This document shows positions 8,235-17,347 of a DNA stretch of 64,000 nucleotides, piece by piece. Position numbers and translations under genes: made by a program. Origin of the DNA: CBFHWU01 sp965659665 (GTDB taxonomy: Bacteria; Bacteroidota; Bacteroidia; Flavobacteriales; Flavobacteriaceae); contig CBFHWU010000024.1 in NCBI GenBank assembly GCA_965659665.1, positions 1 to 64,000 on the forward strand, given 5' to 3'. Numbering within the stretch: position 1 is the stretch's first letter; each line of letters begins with the position of its first letter. The notes beneath the pieces are model-generated. The model did not search any database. It was given only the letters and a program-made list of their open reading frames with translations, and had not been told where the DNA came from.

Positions 8235-10013
8235 TTAGCTTTGTAAACTTTGTAATTCAACTGCCTTTTTAAAACTCGGCTCTATTTCAATTAATTCTGA
8301 AAAAGTTCCTATTGATTTTATTTCTCCTTTTTGCATAAAAATCACTTTGTCTGCATTTCTTATAGTTGACAAACGGTGCGCTGCTATAATTAATGTTATA
8401 TTTCCTTTTAGCTTTTCTGTGCTTTGTTGAATATGGTTTTCAGATTCTGAATCTAACGAAGAGGTCGCCTCGTCCATAAACAATATTTGTGGGTTTTTAT
8501 ACAACTCCCTAGCAATGGAAATTCGTTGCCTTTGACCACCACTGAGAGAAATTCCGTTGTTGCCCAATCTAGTTTCTTCCTTACTATCATATTTAGCCAC
8601 GATCTCAAGTAAAGCTGCCGCTTCTAAAGATTCATAAAATCTTTTAAGATTTTCAGGAGTTTTTTTATCCCAAAAGGTTATATTATTGTAAATCGTGTCG
8701 TCAAAAACAATGGTTTCCTGCGTAATGTAACCAATAAATTGCTGCAATGAAGAGATATTTAACGTGTCGAAAGCTTGTCCGTCAATTAAAATGTCTCCTT
8801 TATCAATTGGAAGTAAACCAGAGAGTATATTAATTAATGTTGATTTTCCACTACCGCTTTCGCCAACTAAGGCTATTGTCTCGTTTTTATGTATAGAAAA
8901 GTTTATGTCCCGTAAGATATTTACCTCTCCGTAATTAAAAAACACTGATTTAAGTTGAATCTTTTCTTGAAACCCACTGAAAAGAATTTCCCCATTATGT
9001 CTTTTATTTTTATCGAGTTCTTTTTGAAAATCTTTAAGGTTATCTAAGGATCCTTGCTGAGCATAAAAGTTGTTCAGCTGATTTTGCATCATAAGTAGTG
9101 ATTGTAGTGCTCGATAAAAAAACAAAATTGATACTAAAATCAACTCTAAAGACCCTTTTAAAACAAAAACTTGGACAAAAATTACTATTGACAAGATTAA
9201 AATCATTAATGGCTCTCTGATAGAGTTTAACATTGCTTTTAATTTTCCCATTACTACATTTGTTTTTTCAATGGTTACTGTCGATCGTTCAAGCTTGTCT
9301 GAATAAGTGTTGATTTTTCCTGATGCTTTCAGATACTTAAATAAGTTTACGTATTGAATAAGTAAACCTTGAAAAAAGTGCTTCTTTTTTACTAAAATTC
9401 TGGATTCCTTTTTTACCCTATCATTCAATATTTTATAGATAAAGTTTGTTGAAGCACTAGCTAAGATGACTAGCAGAGTAAACTTAGGGTTAGTAAAAAA
9501 AGCAAGTGAGACATAGGTTAATACAAGTACTGATGCCTCAATAACCTTTAAAAAAGAGCTACAAGAGGTCATGACATTTCCGATTTCTCCTGTAAAGCTG
9601 TTTTGTATTTTACCCACATCAGCCGAAGAATAAAATTTAAAACTAATTTTATTAAATCTTTGAATTAGTTTTATTCGTAGTGTACTAATAAAAAGTTGAT
9701 AAATTTTCACCTGAAAAACATCAGAGAAATACTTTATTAATCCTTTAATAGAAAATAAAACAACTAAAACAATCAATGCATTAGCTAACGTTAAATTTAA
9801 TCCAAGAGATTCTACTGCTTTTGAAATTGGGTTTGTACTACTAACATCACTTGGGTTACTAATGGTTTCGAGCAAAGGGATGAACATCATTAAGCCAAAG
9901 CCGTCCAAAACACCTACTACAATATTAATAATAACACATAAAAAAAGACTAGAGCCTATTTCCCTATAATAAAACACAAAAGTCGGCAGATTTAATTTTA
10001 GCAGTTTTTTCAT
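8235..10013 (-). CDS. ABC transporter, fused permease and ATPase (MsbA/PglK-like), 592 aa
   Basis: A half-transporter that would work as a homodimer in the inner membrane. Residues 1-330 hold about six membrane segments; residues 345-592 are the ATPase, with Walker A GESGSGKST near 383, Q-loop ITQET, signature LSGGQRQR near 490, Walker B ILFMDEATSSLD near 510 and the H-loop AAHRLST. Its place directly after the rhamnose genes and before the glycosyltransferases suggests it flips a lipid-linked oligosaccharide repeat unit, as PglK does, or exports a polysaccharide. No Wzx flippase, Wzy polymerase or Wzm/Wzt pair is visible in the window. The signature region is duplicated in the chimeric ORF downstream. 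Substrate inferred from context only. Confidence 0.88.
   Translation of the reverse strand: MKKLLKLNLPTFVFYYREIGSSLFLCVIINIVVGVLDGFGLMMFIPLLETISNPSDVSSTNPISKAVESLGLNLTLANALIVLVVLFSIKGLIKYFSDVFQVKIYQLFISTLRIKLIQRFNKISFKFYSSADVGKIQNSFTGEIGNVMTSCSSFLKVIEASVLVLTYVSLAFFTNPKFTLLVILASASTNFIYKILNDRVKKESRILVKKKHFFQGLLIQYVNLFKYLKASGKINTYSDKLERSTVTIEKTNVVMGKLKAMLNSIREPLMILILSIVIFVQVFVLKGSLELILVSILFFYRALQSLLMMQNQLNNFYAQQGSLDNLKDFQKELDKNKRHNGEILFSGFQEKIQLKSVFFNYGEVNILRDINFSIHKNETIALVGESGSGKSTLINILSGLLPIDKGDILIDGQAFDTLNISSLQQFIGYITQETIVFDDTIYNNITFWDKKTPENLKRFYESLEAAALLEIVAKYDSKEETRLGNNGISLSGGQRQRISIARELYKNPQILFMDEATSSLDSESENHIQQSTEKLKGNITLIIAAHRLSTIRNADKVIFMQKGEIKSIGTFSELIEIEPSFKKAVELQSLQS
8493..8655. repeat. 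163-bp direct repeat, copy 2 (in the intact ABC transporter)
   Basis: Partner of 7911-8073, lying inside the ATPase domain of the intact transporter. Homologous recombination between the two copies would delete about 582 bp and rebuild a transporter with the C-terminus of the chimeric ORF, which provides a possible way to swap C-termini. Confidence 0.9.
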
Positions 10014-10034
10014 TTAGTTTTTATTTTTTTGACT

Positions 10035-10889
10035 CTAATGATTTGTAAACTCTTGCAAGGCGAATTGCCAATGAGAAATTTTTAATTTATAGTTGTTTTT
10101 AATTTTTGCCTTATTCAAAATAGAGTAAAATGGTCTTTCAGCTTTGGTCGGATAATCTTTTGTTTCAATGGGCATTACATGACATTTTATTTTATTAACC
10201 TCCATTATCGCTACTGCAAAATCATACCAGCTGCACGTTCCTTCGTTTGAGAAGTGATAAATTTCTGAACGCAAAGGCCATTTTTGTTCTTGACTGGCCA
10301 TGTCTAAACAAGCTTTTGCCAAATCCCTTGCATACGTTGGTGTTCCTATTTGATCACTAACCACATGTAAACTTTCACGTTCTTGACCCAAGCGAATCAT
10401 TGTTTTTACAAAATTGTTCCCAAAAGTTGAGTATACCCAGGAAGTCCTAATAATAACTCCTTTCACTTGTGAGTTTAAAAGCTGTTGCTCTCCCCGAAGT
10501 TTGGTTATTCCATACATACTCTTTGGGTTTACCTTGTCCGTTTCTTGATAGGGTTTATAATTGTGTCCATCAAAAACGTAATCCGTGGATATATGAATGA
10601 TTTTTGCTTGATATATTTGACAAGCCTCAACCAAATTTTTAACGGCAACGTTGTTGATAAGGTCTGCTAGCTCTGGTTCATCTTCTGCCTTGTCCACAGC
10701 AGTGTAAGCCGCACAATTAATAACCAAATCAATCTGGTGTGTTTTAAAAAAAGTGTTGACCAAGTCTGCTCTTGATATGTCTAATTCTACAACATCAGTG
10801 AAGATAAATTTTAATACAGGATAATTTGAAGCTAATTCCTTTATTTCTGATCCGAGTTGACCCTTAGAACCTGTTACGAGTACATTCAT
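10035..10889 (-). CDS. rmlD: dTDP-4-dehydrorhamnose reductase (284 aa)
   Basis: The last enzyme of dTDP-L-rhamnose synthesis; it reduces dTDP-4-keto-L-rhamnose with NAD(P)H in the cytoplasm. The Rossmann glycine motif is GSKGQLGSE at residues 7-15, STDYVFDG lies near 100-107, and the catalytic YGITK of the short-chain dehydrogenase YxxxK type lies near 127. Length is normal for RmlD. The start overlaps the rmlC stop by four bases, so it is translationally coupled to the rest of the rml set. The product feeds the rhamnosyltransferase(s) among the glycosyltransferases downstream. Confidence 0.95.
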   Translation of the reverse strand: MNVLVTGSKGQLGSEIKELASNYPVLKFIFTDVVELDISRADLVNTFFKTHQIDLVINCAAYTAVDKAEDEPELADLINNVAVKNLVEACQIYQAKIIHISTDYVFDGHNYKPYQETDKVNPKSMYGITKLRGEQQLLNSQVKGVIIRTSWVYSTFGNNFVKTMIRLGQERESLHVVSDQIGTPTYARDLAKACLDMASQEQKWPLRSEIYHFSNEGTCSWYDFAVAIMEVNKIKCHVMPIETKDYPTKAERPFYSILNKAKIKNNYKLKISHWQFALQEFTNH

Positions 10890-11437
10890 AAAAATATATT
10901 ATTGAGTTCGTTCAGCTTTGGTTGATCAGCATCTTTGGCCGATAGTTTAATGTCTTTTTCAGGGACACCCCAGTCTATTCCTAATGAGGGATCATTCCAC
11001 AACAAACCCGCATCATGTTTGGGTGCATAAACATTATCTACCTTGTAGGAAAAAATAGCTGTATCACTTAACACCAAAAAACCATGTGCAAATCCTCGAG
11101 GGACTAAAAACTGTGTTTTATTTTCTGCACTAAGCACAACAGACTCATGCTTTCCAAAGGTTGGGGAGTTTTGGCGTAAATCAACCGCAACATCTAACAC
11201 TTTTCCTTCAATGACGCGCACTAATTTGGCTTGAGCGTATGGAGGGTGTTGAAAGTGAAGCCCTCTTAAAACCCCATACTCTGATTTGGATTCATTGTCT
11301 TGTATAAAATGGATTTCAGGAAAATTTTCTTGAAACCACAACTGTTTGTAGGATTCCATAAAATATCCCCTAACGTCCTGAAAAACATCTGGTTGAATAA
11401 TCACTAAATCTTGTATCGTCGTTGTTACAATCTTCAT
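10886..11437 (-). CDS. rmlC: dTDP-4-dehydrorhamnose 3,5-epimerase (183 aa)
   Basis: The cupin-fold epimerase that converts dTDP-4-keto-6-deoxyglucose to dTDP-4-keto-L-rhamnose. Visible signatures are the N-terminal QPDVFQDVRGYFMESY, the catalytic histidine in GVLRGLHFQ near residues 54-62, DVAVDLRQNSPTFGK, and PRGFAHGFLVLSD near 120. Its length matches the family. It lies 2 bp after rmlA and overlaps rmlD by four bases. Nothing is unusual. Confidence 0.96.
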   Translation of the reverse strand: MKIVTTTIQDLVIIQPDVFQDVRGYFMESYKQLWFQENFPEIHFIQDNESKSEYGVLRGLHFQHPPYAQAKLVRVIEGKVLDVAVDLRQNSPTFGKHESVVLSAENKTQFLVPRGFAHGFLVLSDTAIFSYKVDNVYAPKHDAGLLWNDPSLGIDWGVPEKDIKLSAKDADQPKLNELNNIFL

Positions 11438-11439
11438 AG

Positions 11440-12309
11440 CTAAACCCGTTTAATTAAATACTGGCCATAACCTGTTTTTTTTAGCTTTTCTGCCAGACTA
11501 AGCACTTTTTCTTTAGTGATAAAACCCTGTTCATAGGCTATTTCTTCTAAGCAAGCGACTTTTAATCCTTGTCTTTTTTCTATCGTTTGAATAAAGTTAC
11601 TGGCTTCGGTAAGTGAGTCGTGAGTTCCCGTGTCCAGCCAAGCATAACCTCTGCCCATTAGCTCAACTTTCAAGGATTTCCGCTTTAAATATTCTTCATT
11701 CACACTTGTAATTTCCAATTCACCTCTATCAGAGGGGGTAATGCTTTTGGCAATTTCAACTACCTCATTGGTGTAATAATACAAGCCCACTACCGCGTAA
11801 TTTGATTTTGGTACTGAAGGTTTTTCTTCTATTGAAGTAACATTTCCGTCTGCATCAAACTCTGCCACCCCATATCGTTCTGGATCACTTACATAATACC
11901 CAAAAACGGTAGCCATACCATGATTTTTAACATTGTTTTTTGCCGCGTGGATAAGTTTGGTCATGCCATGACCATAAAAAATATTATCTCCTAAAACCAA
12001 GCAAACATCATCATTCCCAATAAATGCTTCGCCCAAAATAAAGGCTTGGGCCAGCCCATCAGGACTTGGTTGTTCCACATATGTAAAAGAAACTCCTATA
12101 TCAGAACCGTCTCCTAATAATTTTTGAAAATTAGGAAGATCATGTGGCGTTGATATAATAAGTATTTCTTTAATTCCCGATAACATCAGTACCGATATGG
12201 GATAATAAATCATCGGCTTGTCATAAATCGGAAGCAATTGTTTTGATACTCCTTTTGTAATGGGGTAGAGTCTTGTTCCCGATCCCCCTGCTAAGACGAT
12301 TCCTTTCAT
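11440..12309 (-). CDS. rmlA: Glucose-1-phosphate thymidylyltransferase (289 aa)
   Basis: The first enzyme of dTDP-L-rhamnose synthesis; it makes dTDP-glucose from dTTP and glucose-1-phosphate. The nucleotide-binding loop [20 protein letters not shown] begins at residue 8, followed by [11 protein letters not shown] near 105-115, [10 protein letters not shown] near 160 and [13 protein letters not shown] near 223, all typical of RmlA. Length is normal. The start overlaps the rmlB stop by four bases. It is subject to end-product control in characterised homologues; nothing in the sequence contradicts that. Confidence 0.96.
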   Translation of the reverse strand: MKGIVLAGGSGTRLYPITKGVSKQLLPIYDKPMIYYPISVLMLSGIKEILIISTPHDLPNFQKLLGDGSDIGVSFTYVEQPSPDGLAQAFILGEAFIGNDDVCLVLGDNIFYGHGMTKLIHAAKNNVKNHGMATVFGYYVSDPERYGVAEFDADGNVTSIEEKPSVPKSNYAVVGLYYYTNEVVEIAKSITPSDRGELEITSVNEEYLKRKSLKVELMGRGYAWLDTGTHDSLTEASNFIQTIEKRQGLKVACLEEIAYEQGFITKEKVLSLAEKLKKTGYGQYLIKRV

Positions 12310-13355
12310 TGGTATTGTTTTTTATAGTAGTTTTCGTAGGTCCCAGTAGTTACATTGTTTAGCCACTCCGTGTTTTTCAAATACCAGTCAATGGTTATGG
12401 ATAAGCCTTCCTCAAAAGTAACACTTGGAGTCCAGCCCAATTCCTTATTGATTTTAGAAGCATCTATGGCGTATCTCAAGTCATGACCAGGACGGTCTTT
12501 GACATAGGTGATTAATTTTTCACTAGCCCCCTTTTCACGGCCTAATTTTTCGTCCATTTGTGCACACAGCGTTTTTACTAAGTCTATATTTTTCCACTCA
12601 TTAAACCCTCCAATATTGTATGTTTCATGATTTGCCCCTTTATGAAACACCAAATCAATAGCAATAGCATGGTCTAACACATACAGCCAATCTCTGGTGT
12701 AATTACCATCGCCATAAACTGGCAAGGGTTTGTTGTTTATAATATTATTAATAAACAGCGGAATTAGTTTTTCTGGGAAATGATTTTGTCCATAATTGTT
12801 AGAGCAATTGGAGATGACGTAGGGCATGCCATATGTTTCGCCGTAAGCTCTAACAAAATGGTCCGAACTCGCCTTAGATGCCGAATACGGTGAGTTGGGG
12901 TCATAAGACGTTGTTTCTTTAAACAATCCTGTATCTCCTAAAGACCCGTATACTTCATCGGTGCTCACATGATAAAAGCGCTTGCCTTCCCAATCATTGT
13001 TCCACAATTTTTTAAACGCATTTAATAAAATCATAGTGCCTAATATATTGGTTTTTGCAAAAGCCAATGGGTCGGTTATAGAACGATCTACATGAGACTC
13101 TGCAGCCAGATGAATAACCCCTTCAAATTGATGTATCTCAAAAAGGGTGTTTATGAATTTTTCATCCGTAATATCCCCTTTAACAAAAGTGTAATTTTTT
13201 GCTTTTTCAACATCTTGCAAATTTTCAAGATTTCCAGCATAAGTTAATGCATCCAAATTAAAAATTTCATACTCCGAGTAGCGATTAACAAACCTTCTCA
13301 CCACATGGGAACCTATAAACCCTGCACCCCCAGTAATTAAGACTTTTTTTTTCAT
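12306..13355 (-). CDS. rmlB: dTDP-glucose 4,6-dehydratase (349 aa)
   Basis: Extended short-chain dehydrogenase that converts dTDP-glucose to dTDP-4-keto-6-deoxyglucose with tightly bound NAD. The N-terminal [14 protein letters not shown] binds [15 protein letters not shown] lies near residue 83, the STDEVYG motif holds the catalytic Thr-Asp-Glu near 130, and [15 protein letters not shown] provides the Tyr and Lys. The C-terminal [12 protein letters not shown] motif is also typical. It is the first rml gene of the cluster and starts inside the cysQ stop (four-base overlap), so sulfate activation and rhamnose synthesis are translated from one message. Confidence 0.96.
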   Translation of the reverse strand: MKKKVLITGGAGFIGSHVVRRFVNRYSEYEIFNLDALTYAGNLENLQDVEKAKNYTFVKGDITDEKFINTLFEIHQFEGVIHLAAESHVDRSITDPLAFAKTNILGTMILLNAFKKLWNNDWEGKRFYHVSTDEVYGSLGDTGLFKETTSYDPNSPYSASKASSDHFVRAYGETYGMPYVISNCSNNYGQNHFPEKLIPLFINNIINNKPLPVYGDGNYTRDWLYVLDHAIAIDLVFHKGANHETYNIGGFNEWKNIDLVKTLCAQMDEKLGREKGASEKLITYVKDRPGHDLRYAIDASKINKELGWTPSVTFEEGLSITIDWYLKNTEWLNNVTTGTYENYYKKQYQ

Positions 13356-14146
13356 TTAACTAAAAACCAATTATTTAATAATTCTTTTCGATTGTAAAGC
13401 ATGGGGGCTTGTGTTTTCCAATCAATCACCTCATAACCTGCGTGTTCACATATGGCTTGTCCTGCTGCTGTATCCCACTCCATCGTTGGGGCGAAACGTG
13501 GATAACAATCCGCTTGACCTTCTGCCACCATACAAAGTTTTAACGAACTTCCTTTAGAAATCATGTTTATCTTGCCGTGTTCTCTTTTCATTTCTGCAAC
13601 ATACGATTCTGTTTCGGGTGACATATGCGATCGGCTTGCTACCAAGGTAAACGTTTTGTCTTCTCGTTCCAAAGGCAACTTAACCCCTTGTTGGATTAGG
13701 GAATTTATATCAACCTTTTTAAAGTCTACCATACCCTTAAATGCTCCATCCTCTTGGGTGGAAAAATAAAGTTCTCCCAAAGCTGGTACTAAAACGACTC
13801 CTACAATTGGTTTTTGGTTTTCAATTAAAGCAATATTAACTGTAAATTCGCCATTACGTTTTATAAACTCTTTGGTTCCATCAATGGGGTCAACAATCCA
13901 AAGTTGGTTCCAGTTCTTTCGTTCTTCATAAGCAATAGATTTACCTTCCTCAGAAAGCACAGGGATTTCAGACTTTATTAAATAAGACATGATCACTTCG
14001 TGGGAAGCTTTATCAGCTTTTGTCAAAGGGGAGTTATCCCCTTTAATTTCTACGTCAAAATCTCCAGAGTGGTAAATTTCTAAGATGGTTTTACCAGCTT
14101 CTAAAGCCGCAGTAATCGCTGTAATTAGTAGTTCTTTATTTGTCAT
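13352..14146 (-). CDS. cysQ: 3'(2'),5'-bisphosphate nucleotidase (264 aa)
   Basis: An inositol-monophosphatase-fold enzyme that hydrolyses PAP, the by-product of every PAPS-dependent sulfotransfer, to AMP. Metal-binding motifs are visible: EEGK near residue 67, WIVDPIDGTKEFIKRNGEF near 85-103 and EWDTAAGQAICEHAG near 220. Removing PAP relieves product inhibition of sulfotransferases, so its place between cysN and the rhamnose genes fits a glycan sulfation pathway. It overlaps both neighbours by four bases. Length is normal. Confidence 0.93.
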   Translation of the reverse strand: MTNKELLITAITAALEAGKTILEIYHSGDFDVEIKGDNSPLTKADKASHEVIMSYLIKSEIPVLSEEGKSIAYEERKNWNQLWIVDPIDGTKEFIKRNGEFTVNIALIENQKPIVGVVLVPALGELYFSTQEDGAFKGMVDFKKVDINSLIQQGVKLPLEREDKTFTLVASRSHMSPETESYVAEMKREHGKINMISKGSSLKLCMVAEGQADCYPRFAPTMEWDTAAGQAICEHAGYEVIDWKTQAPMLYNRKELLNNWFLVK

Positions 14147-15396
14147 ATAATCATTCCAGCGCCAATGGTCTCATTAGTTTGTTCATCAATAATAATTAAA
14201 CTTCCTGTTTGTCTATTTTTCTTATACGAATCATAAAAAACAGGCTTTGAAGTTCGAACAGAAATTCGAGCAATATCGTTCATTTCAATTTGTTCAATTC
14301 CTTCAATTCGATGAAGCGTGTTGATATCTACTTTATACTTCAACGCTTTTACCATGCCTAAGCATTCGTTAGTCGTATGCTTAACAATTACTTTTGTTCT
14401 TGACTTTAAAGGGGTAGTGCTCATCCAATTAATTAACACCTCTAAATCTTGTCCAGTTTCAGGTACATTGTTTTCGCGCACAATCATGTCACCTCTGCTA
14501 TTGTCTATTTCATCCTCTAACGTCATCGTCACCGACATGGGAGCGAAAGCTTCTGAGATAGATTTGCCATTTAACTCAATGGACTTAATCGTTGATACAA
14601 ACCCTGAAGGTAACGACTTCACTTTATCTCCTGGCTTAAACACCCCTCCATCAATCCGGCCTGCAAAGCCTCTATAATCTTGGTGTTCTATGGTGTGGGG
14701 TCGAATGACAGATTGGATCGGAAAACGACAATCGACATGATTGTAATCACTTGAAATATGGACGGTTTCCAAGTGATACATCAATGTACTTCCTTCATAC
14801 CAATGCATATTATCAGAACGATTAACCACATTGTCACCTACCAAAGCAGAAATCGGGACAAATTGTATGTCTTTAATTTCAAGCTTTGAAGAAAACGTTT
14901 TAAAATCAGAAACAATTTGGTCGTAAACTTCCTGTTGGTAATCCACCAAATCCATTTTGTTAATACACACGATGGCATGTGGAATCCTGAGTAATGAGGC
15001 GATAAAAGCATGGCGGTGGGTTTGCTCTAACATTCCTTTTCGTGCATCAATCAAAATGATGGCCAAGTTGGCAGTAGATGCACCTGTAACCATATTCCGA
15101 GTATACTGAATATGCCCAGGAGTGTCAGCAATGATAAATTTCCGTTTAGGGGTAGCAAAATAACGATACGCTACATCGATCGTAATTCCTTGTTCTCTTT
15201 CTGATTTTAAACCATCTGTCAAAAGGGATAGGTCTAAATAATCTGTTCCCTTATTTTTACTGGACTCTTCTACCGCTTCCAGTTGATCTTGGAAAATAGA
15301 TTTACTATCATATAAGAGTCGACCTATTAATGTACTTTTTCCATCATCCACGCTTCCGGCTGTTGTAAAGCGAAGGATTTCAATATTTTGATTCAT
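14143..15396 (-). CDS. cysN: Sulfate adenylyltransferase, GTPase subunit 1 (417 aa)
   Basis: The regulatory GTPase of ATP sulfurylase; GTP hydrolysis drives APS formation by CysD. The true start is the ATG at 15396 (MNQNIEILRFTTAGSVDDGK); a longer frame reaching 15516 would cover the end of cysD and lacks family similarity. G-motifs are visible: GSVDDGKST (G1), ADTPGHIQYTRNM (G3), CINKMDLVD (G4). The EF-Tu-like beta-barrel domains follow. There is no fused APS kinase; cysC is a separate gene. It ends in an ATGA overlap with cysQ. Confidence 0.95.
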   Translation of the reverse strand: MNQNIEILRFTTAGSVDDGKSTLIGRLLYDSKSIFQDQLEAVEESSKNKGTDYLDLSLLTDGLKSEREQGITIDVAYRYFATPKRKFIIADTPGHIQYTRNMVTGASTANLAIILIDARKGMLEQTHRHAFIASLLRIPHAIVCINKMDLVDYQQEVYDQIVSDFKTFSSKLEIKDIQFVPISALVGDNVVNRSDNMHWYEGSTLMYHLETVHISSDYNHVDCRFPIQSVIRPHTIEHQDYRGFAGRIDGGVFKPGDKVKSLPSGFVSTIKSIELNGKSISEAFAPMSVTMTLEDEIDNSRGDMIVRENNVPETGQDLEVLINWMSTTPLKSRTKVIVKHTTNECLGMVKALKYKVDINTLHRIEGIEQIEMNDIARISVRTSKPVFYDSYKKNRQTGSLIIIDEQTNETIGAGMII

Positions 15397-15415
15397 TATA
15401 AAACTACTTTTTTTG

Positions 15416-16321
15416 TTAAAAATACCCTTGTTTTTTTCGATCTTCCATCGCTGTTTCAGCACGTTTATCGTCAGCACGACCTCCTCTTTCTGTGGTACGA
15501 GTAGTCGCGATTTCATCTATGATTTTCTCTAAGTTATCAGCCTCAGACTCTACAGCTCCTGTAATAGGCATATCCCCGCACGTACGATATCGAATGGTCA
15601 TGTTGACCACTTTTTCCCCCTCTTTTAATTTGATAAATTGAGAGTCTGCCAAAATAACTCCATCTCTAACCACACAATCTCTTTGGTGTGAAAAGTAAAG
15701 CATCGGTAACTCAATGTTTTCCATTTTAATGTACTCCCATACATCCATTTCTGTCCAGTTAGATATTGGAAATACTCTGAAGTGTTCACCAAAATTTTTA
15801 CGTCCATTGAATAAGTTCCACAATTCAGGTCGTTGGTTTTTTGGATCCCACTGACCAAATTCATCACGGTGAGAAAAAAAACGTTCTTTGGCACGCGCTT
15901 TTTCTTCATCTCGTCGCGCACCTCCCATGGCAGCATCCACCTTATGATCTTCAAGCGTGTCTAAAAGAGACACTATTTGTAAGGCGTTTCTTGAAGCATC
16001 TGCTCCTGTTTCCTCTTTTGCTCGGCCTTTGTCAATCGCTTCTTGTACAGAGCCAACAATAAGTTGGACTCCCAGTTTTTCGACTAAGGCATCCCGAAAT
16101 TCGATTGTCTCTGGAAAATTATGACCCGTATCAATATGAACGAGAGGAAAAGGAATTTTGGCTGGATAAAAGGCCTTTTTGGCCAAATGTGTTAATAAAA
16201 TAGAATCTTTCCCTCCAGAGAAGAGTAATACTGGATTTTCGAATTGGGCGGCTATTTCGCGAATAACAAATATGGACTCCGATTCCAGTTCTCTCAGATG
16301 GCTCAATCTATAGTTAGTCAT
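15416..16321 (-). CDS. cysD: Sulfate adenylyltransferase, catalytic subunit 2 (301 aa)
   Basis: The catalytic subunit of ATP sulfurylase, which forms adenylylsulfate (APS) from ATP and sulfate. The PP-loop VLLFSGGKDSILLTHLA lies near residues 31-47, HIDTGHNFPETIEFRD follows near 62, and RYRTCGDMPITG near 243. The tail GGRADDKRAETAMEDRKKQG is the usual CysD ending. It overlaps cysC by eight bases and precedes cysN by 19. Because no CysH or sulfite reductase is seen with it, this copy probably serves sulfation rather than cysteine synthesis. Confidence 0.96.
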   Translation of the reverse strand: MTNYRLSHLRELESESIFVIREIAAQFENPVLLFSGGKDSILLTHLAKKAFYPAKIPFPLVHIDTGHNFPETIEFRDALVEKLGVQLIVGSVQEAIDKGRAKEETGADASRNALQIVSLLDTLEDHKVDAAMGGARRDEEKARAKERFFSHRDEFGQWDPKNQRPELWNLFNGRKNFGEHFRVFPISNWTEMDVWEYIKMENIELPMLYFSHQRDCVVRDGVILADSQFIKLKEGEKVVNMTIRYRTCGDMPITGAVESEADNLEKIIDEIATTRTTERGGRADDKRAETAMEDRKKQGYF

Positions 16322-16913
16322 TTAATTGTATTTTTATTTCTATATAATTTATAATAGTTCTTGCGCATTCTTTAATTTCTTTTTCCGTAGTATTTATTTC
16401 TACTTGTGGATCGGTTGGAGGCTCATATGGCGCCGAAATTCCTGTAAAATTATCAATTTCACCACGGCGTGCCTTTTTATACAACCCTTTCACATCACGT
16501 TTTTCACACTCCTCTAAAGGAGTGGAAACAAAAACTTCAATGAATCGGTCATGACCAACAATATGACGAACTAATTCTCGGTCGGAAATAAGCGGCGAAA
16601 TAAAAGCCGCATTGACCACTAAACCTGTGTCTAGCATAAGTTTTGCTATTTCAGAAATCCGTCGTAGATTCTCTAATCTATCCTCTCTAGAAAAACCAAG
16701 GTTCTTGTTAATTCCCTTTCTAATATTGTCTCCATCCAAGGTGTAGGTCCTTATTCCTTTTGAAAACAGCTCTGATTCAACAACATTGGATAAAGTTGAT
16801 TTTCCGGAGCCTGATAGTCCCGTATACCAAACGAGCATGGACTTATGTCCATTTTGTTTTTCTCTTTTAGCGACGTTAATTTCGTATTCTTGAAAGTACG
16901 TGTTTGTACTCAT
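16314..16913 (-). CDS. cysC: Adenylylsulfate (APS) kinase (199 aa)
   Basis: Phosphorylates APS to PAPS, the sulfate donor for the sulfotransferases of this locus. The P-loop VWYTGLSGSGKSTLSN lies near residues 28-43, TLDGDNIRKGINKNLGFS near 58, and the FTGISAPYEPP lid near 157, all standard for CysC. Length is normal. The start overlaps the stop of the DUF2061-like gene by four bases and the end overlaps cysD by eight. Confidence 0.96.
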   Translation of the reverse strand: MSTNTYFQEYEINVAKREKQNGHKSMLVWYTGLSGSGKSTLSNVVESELFSKGIRTYTLDGDNIRKGINKNLGFSREDRLENLRRISEIAKLMLDTGLVVNAAFISPLISDRELVRHIVGHDRFIEVFVSTPLEECEKRDVKGLYKKARRGEIDNFTGISAPYEPPTDPQVEINTTEKEIKECARTIINYIEIKIQLND

Positions 16914-17347
16914 CCAAAATATTTTATTATCGTTTTTTTTCTTTTGTCCAAACCAAAGTTAATCCTGTACCAAAGTTTTTCGTGTCCGTAGTACAATACC
17001 ATTTTAGTGATTGTTTCGGCTAACCCTATTTGAAGCCCTATAGAACCATCGCCAGTGATTAACCAAGAAATTATAATCGTATCTAAGGTGCCTAATGCTC
17101 TCCAAATAAGGGTTTTATAAAGATGTCGCCACTTAGTAGATATGGCTTTTGTGTTGAACCACACACGTTCATGAAAATAATACAACAACATTTTAGAAAA
17201 TATTTCAACTAAACCTATCTGAAATCCACTACTAATATCACCTGAAATAATATATGCCAATAATATGGTGTCCAAAGTTCCTACACAACGCCAGGTAATG
17301 GTTTTGGCAAGGTGTCTTCTTGATACTTTTATTTTTCTATTTTTCAT
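16910..17347 (-). CDS. DUF2061-type membrane protein with internal duplication (145 aa)
   Basis: Two copies of about 65 residues follow each other: KTITWRCVGTLDTILLAYII with YYFHERVWF, and KTLIWRALGTLDTIIISWLI with YYGHEKLWY. Each copy predicts two short membrane segments, so the protein would have about four. I recognise the WRxxGTxDT plus HExxWY pattern as DUF2061, whose function is not established. ATG at 17347 is preferred to the TTG at 17350. The gene overlaps the epimerase by 11 bases and cysC by four, which ties it to sulfate activation. A role in sulfate or PAPS handling at the membrane is possible, but this is inference from position. Confidence 0.85.
   Translation of the reverse strand: MKNRKIKVSRRHLAKTITWRCVGTLDTILLAYIISGDISSGFQIGLVEIFSKMLLYYFHERVWFNTKAISTKWRHLYKTLIWRALGTLDTIIISWLITGDGSIGLQIGLAETITKMVLYYGHEKLWYRINFGLDKRKKTIIKYFG

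Noticed and set aside
15397..15516. Upstream extension of cysN
   Set aside because: It covers the end of cysD in another frame and has no similarity to CysN; ATG at 15396 gives the expected start.
15625..15954. 109-codon frame inside cysD
   Set aside because: A shadow on the same strand of the well-supported cysD gene, without motifs.
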